Part shown: piece after piece, positions 1-6,208 of the stretch
Numbering within the stretch: the first letter of the stretch is position 1
Layout of the letters: every line of letters begins with the position of its first letter
Source of the DNA: an uncultured Caryophanales bacterium
GTDB lineage: Bacteria > Bacillota_I > Bacilli_A > Acholeplasmatales > Anaeroplasmataceae
NCBI GenBank assembly: GCA_937885165.1
Contig: CAKZZJ010000109.1
Location: 1 to 6,318, forward strand
DNA: 6,318 nt
Direction of reading: 5' to 3'
Made by a program: the position numbers and the translations under genes
The notes under the pieces: generated by a model
What the model was told of the DNA's origin: nothing
What the model saw: only the letters and a program-made list of their open reading frames with translations
Databases searched by the model: none

Positions 1-1701
1 CAATATTTTTTTCTGTCCCCTTACTTGATATTTTTCTTTTTGTTCGGCCCATATTCCCAATTCTTTTTTTATTTTTCTCGAAATGTTATTATTATCTTCT
101 TTAACTTGTGGCCAATTTGGAATAATTTTTTTTCTAATAACTCTATCATCATATTCAATAAAGCGGGTAATTAAACTTTGTTTTTCTTCGTCTTCTTCAC
201 TTTGATTATTCTTCGGTTTTGGTTCCGATATTTCAGTATTAGGATGAAGGAAAGTGAAAATGTCATGTTTCATCGCTTTATCATCGCCTGTTTCGATTTG
301 CATAATTTGTTTATCATATAAATCCTTTTCCCTTCGTTTAAATAAAGGAGAAATTAATATACATAAAATATTCGTTAAAAATACTATATATATAGTACTT
401 CCGACTAAAAGATTTTTATTATCTTCATTTGGTGTTATCATTAATAAACAAAGACCGAAACTAACTACTCCACGAATTGACCCAACTCCAGTAAGGAAAG
501 ATTTATGTGTTGGTTTTAATTTAAATATTAAAGGACTAACACCGCATAATTCGAGAATATATATTTGCCCGAAAATTGTAAAAATTCTGCAAAAGACTAC
601 TAAGAATAATTCAGTCATGATAAATTTACCACTAAAAGAATGTGTCGTATAATAAACTATTGTCATTCCCATGGAAGAATAAATTAATCCTTCAGCGATT
701 AAATTTAATGAAAGACTTATTAAAGAACTTTCTTCTCTTGTTTGATATTTTAAATTATAAAAAACATAATGACTCATACAAAGTCCACAAGCTAATAATG
801 AAGTCATCGCTGATAATTGAAATACATCGCAAATTGTATAAGAAATAAAAGCAAATAATAATAATGTCAAAATTTCTTGAACTCTATTCATCTGATATTT
901 TTTCATAAAAACTAAAAACCTCGCGAAAAATAATCCAACTGCGATACCCACACATAAAGATAAAACAAAGATAATTGTCGTTTTACAAAATATAGTTAAA
1001 GATAATTTAACTGTGAGACTTTCTTCTTTTTGTGAAATATCATACAATGAATTAAATAAAGAAATCGCTACAGCGTTATTTAATATTGAGTCTCCTAAAC
1101 TTATCGCGTTTAATTTAGGCTCATTGTCTTCCATTAAAAAAGATAAAGAAATTACTGAATCACTAGCACTTATTGCCGCTGAAAACTGTAATATTTCTTT
1201 AAAGGAAAGTTCTATTGGTATTATTGTAATTGTATTGCCATCGGAGGAAGTGTAATTTGTGGTAAAATATTGTCTTTCGTTTAAATAGTATGTAATAAAA
1301 GAAATAAAAATGAAACTGAAGATCGTTCCTGGAATGGAGAAAAGAAGAATGTATCTTAAATATTTTAATATTGATTCTATTTTAGAATTATAGGCTGAAC
1401 TGAAAATTATTATTGGTAATATAAATGTAAAAAATAAAGAATGATTAAATTGAAATCCTTTAAAAAAATTTGAATCCGGATTAATGACTTTCGTCAACAG
1501 TGTTATTAATATTCCTAAAATCATTACCAAACCACTTGGACGAATTATTTTTGCATAATTTTCTAATCTTCTAATACGCTTATTTACTGCTGATACTAAT
1601 CTAGATGTCACTTGTCTTAATTCACGTGGTGTTAGATCATTTAATGTGCTTTTAGATATATTAATAATATCTTCTACACTTTTACCTGTCACATCATACA
1701 T
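1..1701 (-). CDS. Partial ORF: Na+/H+ exchanger (CPA1/NHE-like) joined in frame to a phage-like N-terminus
   Basis: The frame is open from an ATG at 1701 to the window edge (567 codons, no stop), so the 3' end is missing. From about residue 51 the protein matches the CPA1/NHE cation-proton antiporter family, membrane proteins that exchange Na+ (or K+) for H+. Family landmarks appear in order: ILPIIIFSSAY at 94-104 (family LPPIIF-AGY), ISASDSV at 177-183 (family S-A-DPV), GDSILNNAVAISLF at 203-216 (family GES-LNDAV), SAMTSLLACG near 297-306, AEGLIY at 336-341 with the conserved Glu337, and SIRGVVSF at 408-415 with the conserved Arg. About ten or more hydrophobic segments lie between 54 and 450. 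A charged tail follows, with an acidic stretch near 500-507, as in eukaryotic NHE/NHX proteins. The N-terminal one or two membrane segments expected before residue 52 are replaced by a soluble phage-like segment. The family call is firm; the eukaryotic origin and whether this fusion is expressed are inference. Confidence 0.8.
   Translation of the reverse strand, partial: MYDVTGKSVEDIINISKSTLNDLTPRELRQVTSRLVSAVNKRIRRLENYAKIIRPSGLVMILGILITLLTKVINPDSNFFKGFQFNHSLFFTFILPIIIFSSAYNSKIESILKYLRYILLFSIPGTIFSFIFISFITYYLNERQYFTTNYTSSDGNTITIIPIELSFKEILQFSAAISASDSVISLSFLMEDNEPKLNAISLGDSILNNAVAISLFNSLYDISQKEESLTVKLSLTIFCKTTIIFVLSLCVGIAVGLFFARFLVFMKKYQMNRVQEILTLLLFAFISYTICDVFQLSAMTSLLACGLCMSHYVFYNLKYQTREESSLISLSLNLIAEGLIYSSMGMTIVYYTTHSFSGKFIMTELFLVVFCRIFTIFGQIYILELCGVSPLIFKLKPTHKSFLTGVGSIRGVVSFGLCLLMITPNEDNKNLLVGSTIYIVFLTNILCILISPLFKRREKDLYDKQIMQIETGDDKAMKHDIFTFLHPNTEISEPKPKNNQSEEDEEKQSLITRFIEYDDRVIRKKIIPNWPQVKEDNNNISRKIKKELGIWAEQKEKYQVRGQKKIL
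1540..1566. other. Probable chimeric junction between phage-like and exchanger DNA
   Basis: Within residues 46-54 of the ORF that starts at 1701, the protein changes from a phage-like helix (ending RRLE) to NHE-type sequence (from about IIRPSG). The exact base cannot be fixed because both sides are AT-rich here. Hand counting gives about 36 CpG in 1-1560 (2.3 per 100 bases) against 16 in 1561-3360 (0.9 per 100), so composition changes near the same point. No inverted repeat, target-site duplication or insertion sequence end is visible at the join, which argues against transposition. Confidence 0.6.
1561..1701 (-). pseudogene. 5' fragment of a phage-like small protein gene
   Basis: The first 47 or so residues of the ORF starting at 1701 are soluble, charged and helical, with the core LTPRELRQVTSRL followed by SAVNKRIRRLE at about 37-47. 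From memory this resembles the start of a hypothetical protein found in phages and prophages of Bacillota, which has a pattern of the type 'L-ELR-V---L-SAANKRIRRLEK'; I cannot name a function. In that family the protein continues as a soluble chain, but here the sequence changes abruptly to exchanger transmembrane sequence. The start is supported by AAAGGAAAG at 1717-1709, a suitable distance from the ATG. I therefore regard this as the truncated 5' end of a phage gene. It lies 31 bases after the 175-residue gene, just beyond the terminator hairpin, and no separate promoter was found for it. Confidence 0.55.
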
Positions 1702-1720
1702 ATTATCACTTTCCTTTCAA

Positions 1721-1747
1721 ATAAAAAGGGCTTTATTCAAGCCCTTT
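1721..1747 (-). terminator. Intrinsic terminator overlapping the stop codon of the 175-aa gene
   Basis: Read on the minus strand, AAAGGGCTT (1747-1739), a five-base loop and AAGCCCTTT (1733-1725) form a perfect 9-bp stem, followed by TTATTT. With the end of the stem this gives a U-rich run (TTTTTATTT). The TAA stop of the upstream gene (1735-1733) lies in the loop and second arm. Only the minus direction has a proper U tract. The next gene starts 24 bases past the stem, so the hairpin may act as an attenuator or set a ratio between the two genes rather than end all transcription. Confidence 0.8.
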
Positions 1748-2260
1748 AAAATCTTCATCAGTTTCTTCAATTACTTCATATTCGGCATCTTTAACAGGCT
1801 TGTGATAGGTAAATACTTCATCATCTAATGTATAAGGTTTAAATCCTATAATATCAGACTTGATCCATACCTGTGGATATTCCTTGTTACCTTTATCATC
1901 AACTTTAACTTCGTACTTTGAAGGTGCTTGAATACCTTTTTTTCTTACAAATAATGTTCCTGTTGATAAATCATCAGGCTTATGAATCTTACAACCTTCA
2001 TACACATTATCAAATGCTGATTTAGTAAAGTGTACGTCAATCTTGCGATTATTATAACCTTCAAATCCATTTGATGAATAACACGGCAAATACATCATTA
2101 CCTTAATGCTTTTAAATGAATTCTTATCTGTTCTAATCTTTTTAACGATTAAGGATAATGCTACGATATCATCACTTGCATTAGAATTATAAATAGATAA
2201 ATCTTCCTCCCCTTTCTTCAATAATTCAACTTCTTGCTTAATTTCAACTTCATTAGACAT
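1733..2260 (-). CDS. Hypothetical protein, 175 aa, with own promoter and terminator; possible phage DNA-binding protein
   Basis: I do not recognise this family. The ATG at 2260 follows AAAGGTGA (2274-2267) with a six-base spacer, a very good Shine-Dalgarno site. The protein is soluble, with no signal peptide or membrane segment. It has a charged N-terminal helix (about 1-22), then a beta-rich middle part containing IKVMMYLPCY (about 52-61) and alternating hydrophobic strands to about residue 155. The tail is strongly acidic (EYEVIEETDEDF, about residues 160-171). A compact beta-rich core with an acidic tail, one strong promoter and one terminator would suit an abundant phage single-stranded DNA-binding protein, and the upstream polymerase gene fits that context. 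This is inference only: no OB-fold signature can be proven by eye, and a structural or regulatory protein is equally possible. The gene itself is well supported. Confidence 0.85.
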   Translation of the reverse strand: MSNEVEIKQEVELLKKGEEDLSIYNSNASDDIVALSLIVKKIRTDKNSFKSIKVMMYLPCYSSNGFEGYNNRKIDVHFTKSAFDNVYEGCKIHKPDDLSTGTLFVRKKGIQAPSKYEVKVDDKGNKEYPQVWIKSDIIGFKPYTLDDEVFTYHKPVKDAEYEVIEETDEDFKGLE

Positions 2261-2266
2261 AAATAA

Positions 2267-2274
2267 TCACCTTT
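2267..2274 (-). promoter_or_regulatory. Ribosome binding site of the 175-aa gene
   Basis: AAAGGTGA lies six bases before the ATG at 2260 and pairs well with the 3' end of bacterial 16S rRNA. It fixes the start codon and supports a Gram-positive type translation system. Confidence 0.8.
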
Positions 2275-2310
2275 CCTTTCTTTATATTTTCTATATCTTG
2301 AAGTGTTATT

Positions 2311-2339
2311 ATTATAACATACTTTAAGCCATTTATCAA
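2311..2339 (-). promoter_or_regulatory. Strong sigma-A-type promoter for the 175-aa gene
   Basis: On the minus strand, TTGATA (2339-2334) is followed after exactly 17 bases by TATAAT (2316-2311), preceded by TGT, an extended -10 element. This is five of six and six of six matches to the consensus. Transcription would start near 2304, giving a leader of about 44 bases before the ATG at 2260. The -35 hexamer overlaps the TGA stop (2338-2336) of the gene upstream. Confidence 0.85.
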
Positions 2340-2563
2340 TGAATAAGTGTTCCTTCATTAATTTGAAAAAATCCTACTTGATAATCCTTGTAATATTTCT
2401 TCATCATTTTTTCAATCTTCTTGATGATGGTACTTTTTTGATATGCTATATAAATATAGCCCTTTTCATGAAGATAATACACGTATGTATTATCATTAAG
2501 TGGATATCTACTTTTTAAATTATCTTCAACTTCTTTTAACATCTTGAATAAATTTTCTTGCAT
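2336..2563 (-). CDS. Hypothetical small protein, 75 aa
   Basis: No family is recognised. The ATG at 2563 follows GGAAGG (2578-2573) with a nine-base spacer, which supports it over the ATG seven codons further in. The first 38 bases overlap the end of the upstream gene in another frame, suggesting translational coupling. The protein has a charged N-terminal helix (about 1-18), two short Tyr-rich strands (VYYLHEKGYIYIAY, about 28-41) and a Lys-rich helix (about 45-60). There is no membrane segment or cysteine. The pattern suits a small cytoplasmic phage protein, possibly DNA- or protein-binding. It is the last gene of the series that begins with the polymerase gene; its stop overlaps the next promoter. 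Confidence 0.7.
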   Translation of the reverse strand: MQENLFKMLKEVEDNLKSRYPLNDNTYVYYLHEKGYIYIAYQKSTIIKKIEKMMKKYYKDYQVGFFQINEGTLIH

Positions 2564-2948
2564 TTTCTTTTACCTTCCAACTATATTTTTGATTTTTCAT
2601 AATGAAAAATCTTTCGTCATCTTCTCCTGATGCATATGGATCAGTTATTACTTTAACATATGTTCTTGCATCATCATATTTTTTAAAATATTCAATTATT
2701 TCATCATATTTGGCATCATATATACAATACTTAAATACTTCATAATCTACTTTATAAAAAGGACATTGATATATTTTCTTTTTACCTTCAGAATATCTGA
2801 CAAAACTACAATTCCATAATATTCTACATTTTTTATTACTAGAATTGAAGTTGAGACAATTAGTATTTAAATATCTACATTTACATGATGCCGCAAATCT
2901 TTTTTCAACAACTTCATCAAGTAATACATCTTCAATATCTTTATTCAT
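2526..2948 (-). CDS. Hypothetical cysteine-rich protein, 140 aa
   Basis: The ATG at 2948 shares its A with the TGA stop of the upstream gene (TGATG), and AGGAAG (2961-2956) lies seven bases upstream, so the start is well supported; an in-frame TTG one codon earlier is less likely. The N-terminal half carries seven cysteines between about residues 22 and 74, spaced CKC, then C, C, C, C and YC. This suggests one or two zinc sites or, less likely, an iron-sulfur cluster. The rest is charged and rich in Tyr and Lys, with helices near the end (WKVKENARKFIQDV). It has no signal peptide, so disulfides outside the cell are unlikely. I do not recognise the family; zinc binding is inferred from the spacing alone. 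Its 3' end overlaps the next gene by 38 bases. Confidence 0.8.
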   Translation of the reverse strand: MNKDIEDVLLDEVVEKRFAASCKCRYLNTNCLNFNSSNKKCRILWNCSFVRYSEGKKKIYQCPFYKVDYEVFKYCIYDAKYDEIIEYFKKYDDARTYVKVITDPYASGEDDERFFIMKNQKYSWKVKENARKFIQDVKRS

Positions 2949-3211
2949 CAATCTTCTTCCTCATATCTGATTATTACTTCATCACAATGGATTACCAAAT
3001 AATTACCGTTATCTTGATAAAATTTAATTCGATTTCGATTAGATATTGAATCAATTACTATTACTTCTTTATCTTTTTTATGATGGATATAACCACCTAT
3101 ACATACACCACCTAGATAATAAGTACAACAATATTCATCATAATGATCCATGATAAATTCAATAATTGCAGCATCCTTTTGTAAATTAAGTTCTAATGTT
3201 TTAGTTTTCAT
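2948..3211 (-). CDS. Hypothetical protein, 87 aa
   Basis: The frame is open further upstream, to a GTG at 3292, but that would overlap the preceding gene by 77 bases and add a poorly formed N-terminus. The ATG at 3211 lies four bases after the stop of the preceding gene and starts a balanced chain, so I chose it. No strong Shine-Dalgarno site precedes it (only GGATTGG-like sequence), so translation may depend on coupling. The protein has an acidic N-terminal part with a helix (IIEFIMDHYDEY, about 16-27), a CC pair followed by GGVCIGGY, and a beta-rich C-terminal half ending in EEED. No known domain is recognised. A small phage accessory protein is the likely class, by context only. Confidence 0.7.
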   Translation of the reverse strand: MKTKTLELNLQKDAAIIEFIMDHYDEYCCTYYLGGVCIGGYIHHKKDKEVIVIDSISNRNRIKFYQDNGNYLVIHCDEVIIRYEEED

Positions 3212-3215
3212 TTTT

Positions 3216-3410
3216 TTACCAATCCATTCCATTAAGTTCATAGTCTTTTTTAGTCCATCTAACAAATACAAAATGCTTATCAAATTCATCACTATAACAT
3301 CTTTTCATATCTGCAACTGAATTGTGATGAGTTTCACAGCAATTTTCCGCAAATGCACTAATCTCCTTTCCTTTAATACGATAAATAATTTCAATAATTT
3401 TCTTTTTCAT
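3216..3410 (-). CDS. Hypothetical small Cys/His protein, 64 aa
   Basis: The ATG at 3410 follows AAAGGTGA with a five-base spacer, so it is preferred to the GTG three codons upstream at 3419, which lies inside that ribosome binding site. The gene overlaps the end of the polymerase gene by 20 bases, so the two are probably translated together. The protein starts with a basic segment (MKKKIIEIIYRIKGK) and carries a central NCCETHHNSVADMKRC motif at about residues 23-38. The two Cys, two His and a further Cys could hold a zinc ion. The C-terminal part (FVFVRWTKKDYE) looks like a beta strand and a helix. Function is unknown; its position suggests a role linked to replication in the same element. 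Confidence 0.7.
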   Translation of the reverse strand: MKKKIIEIIYRIKGKEISAFAENCCETHHNSVADMKRCYSDEFDKHFVFVRWTKKDYELNGMDW

Positions 3411-6180
3411 ATTTTTCACCTTTAGAGCCTTGCCAATTCATAATAGGTAAATAAATTCCTTGCGAATCGAAACGATAAAGTAAATTGGTATCAGCAGCAA
3501 GATATATTCGGTTTTGAGAACCGATTGTAGGGAAATCTTCGAATGAATTGAAGGATACCAAATATAAGCCAGTGCCATCATTAATTCTTGTGATAGAAGT
3601 TGTTATAAAGGCTTGTCCTGAAAGAATCGGTTCTTCATCATCAATAATTACATTATCCATATGCTTAAAGAAAATATCTTCTTTTGCAGTCATTGACTTA
3701 ACTAAGCTTTTTTTAGTTTTGCCAAAGCTTGAAAAAGCACCTGCAAATATCAATGCTTCAAGAGATGATGATGGAATACTACATCTGTTTTTAAAATCTT
3801 CATATGACTTAAAAGGACCTTTTTCGCCTCTATTTCTCAATATTTCATTTGAAAGTGCTATACCTATAGATTTAATTGCTGTAAAAGGCATATAAATAAC
3901 ACCATCCTGATATGTAAATATGTGATATGATTTATTAATATCAGGTGCTAATATTTTTACATTATGAAGCTTAGCATATTTAATATATTCTTCCATTTCC
4001 TTATGATTACCAATTGTATTATTTAATACATTACTAATAAAAGAAATAAAATAATTAACCTTAAAATAAGCCATCTGATATGCTAAAAGCGCATATACAA
4101 CAGAATGTGATTTATTAAAACCATAATTAGCAAATTTATAGATAAGATTATAAATCTCTATGGCAAGTTTTTCATCATATCCTAATTTTATTGATCCTTC
4201 AATAAATTTATTTTTTAATTTATCTAGAACCTGTGCGTTCTTTTTAGATATAGCTTTTCTTAAAATATCTGATTCACCCAAACTGAATCCAGCAAATTTT
4301 TGAGCGATACGCATTACTTGTTCTTGATAGACTATAATACCATATGTTTCTTCTAAAATCGGTTTTAAATCAGGATGAAGATATTCAAATCTAGCTCCTT
4401 TTTTACGAAGACTGAATTCACCGATATTCTCCATTGGTCCAGGTCTATATAGTGCATTTATAGCAACTAAGTCTTCAAATTTTGTTGGCTTAATATCCCT
4501 TAAAACTCTTTTTATACCAGGTGATTCAAACTGGAATATCCCTAATGTATCAGCATTTTGGAATAATTTATAAACATTATAATCATCAAGTGGAATATGC
4601 CTTAATTTATCCTGGTCAAAACCTACTACCATATCCATCATAGCTTTAAGCATACTTAAATTCTTTATGCCTAAAAAATCCATTTTAAGAAGACCTAATG
4701 ATTCTAAATCTGCATATTCAAACTGTGATTGATACAATCCATTTATTCCTTCCTGAAGTGGTATAGTTTCAAATAAATCATCATTTGAAATAATGATACC
4801 TGCTGCGTGAGTTGAAATATGTTTTGGAAGATTTTCTAATCTTTTGGCTATAAAAAGAAAATCTTTTAACTCAGTATCCTCATATTCTTTTATTAAATCA
4901 TCATAGCCTCTTTTTTCCACCATTGAAATGAGTGCTTCAGCACGCGATAACTCAATATTAAAACATTTAGATAATTCTCTCATACTCGATTTTATCTGAA
5001 ATGTTCCGAAAGCTGTAATATTACATACATGATTCTTTCCGTAAAAGTTCTTTACATAATCGATCACTTGATCTCTTTTATCATCAGGAAAATCGGTATC
5101 TATATCAGGCATAGATACTCTTTCTGGATTTAAAAATCGTTCAAATAATAAATCATAATCAAGTGGATCTATTTCAGTTATACCTAAAGAATACGCGCAT
5201 AAACTACCGGCAGCACTCCCACGCCCCGGTCCTACCAATATATCGCTTTTTTTTGCATATTTTATAAAATCCCACACAATTAAGAAATAATCATCATAAC
5301 CCATCTTTGATATTATGCCAAGTTCATAATTTAATCTCTCAACATGCTTCTTATCATATCTTTTTCTTTTTTCTAATCCTTTATGGGCAAGATTTTTTAA
5401 AAATATAGCAGAATCATATCCTTTTGTATTAGGATATTTAGGAATTGTTTTTTCAACATGAGTAAATAATTCATCATCTATGTTATCTATTAATTCATCT
5501 AGATATGGATCATCTGAAGGATTTTCTAAAAATGAATAATCTTCTTCATCACTTACATTAAATTTATGTTGATTCATATCACATAATGCTTTATATACAA
5601 TTAAATCATCTTTTAAAAGATATTTTGTGTTGTGAAGTGGAATTAATTTAATACCTGAATCAAAAATATAATCCATAAAATCGTTTGTAATCTGAATATT
5701 TCTTAAATTATTGGTTAAAGAATAACCAATGAAGGTATTATCATTTTTTATATTATTTAAATATTCACTTAAATTTTGATATAATCCTTTTTTAAATAAA
5801 CGATATAAATATGAATTATCAAAAGAAAAAATACAGATGATATCATCATCATTTAATATATCATTTAAATTAATATCTTCATTTAAATTCTTTTTACTAG
5901 AGATATCAAATATATCTTTTAATCCTTTTTTATTTTTTGCATACAATAAAATAGTTGATTTTATTCCATCAGTCTCAATATATTCATATTCATAACCTAT
6001 TACAGGCTTAATATTATTATCTTTGCATAGATTATAAAATTTATATGATGCATACATATTTTTATCAGTTATGCTTAAAAAATCAAATCCGCTTTCTTTA
6101 GCCAATTTGACATATTCATCTATTTTTATGGAGTTTTCTAATAAATTAAAGCCACTTTGGCCATATAAAAAACCTTTCAT
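3391..6180 (-). CDS. dnaE: DNA polymerase III alpha subunit, DnaE type, short form
   Basis: This is a C-family replicative DNA polymerase. I chose the ATG at 6180 because GGATGG lies just upstream and because MKGFLYGQSGFNLLENSIKI then aligns without a gap to the usual DnaE start; an ATG three codons earlier is less likely. Numbered from 6180, the domains are PHP (about 1-210), polymerase with GPGRGSAAGS (317-326), MPDIDTDF (357-364) with catalytic Asp359 and Asp361, HISTHAAG (454-461), LLKMDFLG with the third catalytic Asp501, ALYRPGPM (576-583) and FNKSHSV (688-694), then a helix-hairpin-helix region (about 740-815). At 929 aa it is well short of the usual 1050-1170. The missing length is in the PHP and the C-terminal part, where only a small, possibly truncated OB-like region remains. 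The first PHP metal ligands (H-x-H) are Tyr6 and Gln8, so PHP nuclease activity is unlikely. AKEDIFF (832-838) lies where a sliding-clamp motif is expected but lacks the Gln. The small overlapping genes downstream, and the absence of usual chromosomal neighbours, suggest a mobile-element enzyme. Confidence 0.93.
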   Translation of the reverse strand: MKGFLYGQSGFNLLENSIKIDEYVKLAKESGFDFLSITDKNMYASYKFYNLCKDNNIKPVIGYEYEYIETDGIKSTILLYAKNKKGLKDIFDISSKKNLNEDINLNDILNDDDIICIFSFDNSYLYRLFKKGLYQNLSEYLNNIKNDNTFIGYSLTNNLRNIQITNDFMDYIFDSGIKLIPLHNTKYLLKDDLIVYKALCDMNQHKFNVSDEEDYSFLENPSDDPYLDELIDNIDDELFTHVEKTIPKYPNTKGYDSAIFLKNLAHKGLEKRKRYDKKHVERLNYELGIISKMGYDDYFLIVWDFIKYAKKSDILVGPGRGSAAGSLCAYSLGITEIDPLDYDLLFERFLNPERVSMPDIDTDFPDDKRDQVIDYVKNFYGKNHVCNITAFGTFQIKSSMRELSKCFNIELSRAEALISMVEKRGYDDLIKEYEDTELKDFLFIAKRLENLPKHISTHAAGIIISNDDLFETIPLQEGINGLYQSQFEYADLESLGLLKMDFLGIKNLSMLKAMMDMVVGFDQDKLRHIPLDDYNVYKLFQNADTLGIFQFESPGIKRVLRDIKPTKFEDLVAINALYRPGPMENIGEFSLRKKGARFEYLHPDLKPILEETYGIIVYQEQVMRIAQKFAGFSLGESDILRKAISKKNAQVLDKLKNKFIEGSIKLGYDEKLAIEIYNLIYKFANYGFNKSHSVVYALLAYQMAYFKVNYFISFISNVLNNTIGNHKEMEEYIKYAKLHNVKILAPDINKSYHIFTYQDGVIYMPFTAIKSIGIALSNEILRNRGEKGPFKSYEDFKNRCSIPSSSLEALIFAGAFSSFGKTKKSLVKSMTAKEDIFFKHMDNVIIDDEEPILSGQAFITTSITRINDGTGLYLVSFNSFEDFPTIGSQNRIYLAADTNLLYRFDSQGIYLPIMNWQGSKGEKYEKENY

Positions 6181-6208
6181 AAGAACCATCCGATTTATTT
6201 GTTAATTA

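Noticed and set aside
254..1255. Three plus-strand ORFs (254-652, 642-848, 1013-1255)
   Set aside because: They lie opposite the exchanger frame, have no ribosome binding sites or family resemblance, and are broken where the minus-strand frame is continuous and matches a known family.
1..1560. Exchanger as a bacterial NhaP-type antiporter belonging to the phage host
   Set aside because: Not excluded, but the missing own N-terminus, the long charged acidic tail and the CpG shift make a separate, probably eukaryotic source more likely.
1646..1828. Plus-strand ORF of 60 codons, hydrophobic
   Set aside because: It runs across the minus-strand terminator and two minus-strand genes; its hydrophobic look comes from T-rich complement sequence.
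3212..3292. N-terminal extension of the 87-aa gene to a GTG at 3292
   Set aside because: It overlaps the upstream gene by 77 bases and has no ribosome binding site; the ATG at 3211 fits the gene spacing better.
3548..3895. Plus-strand ORF of 115 codons
   Set aside because: It lies fully inside dnaE on the opposite strand, with no start signal.
6181..6189. DnaE start at the ATG at 6189
   Set aside because: The ATG at 6180 has a GGATGG sequence at a useful distance and gives a gap-free alignment with the normal DnaE N-terminus.
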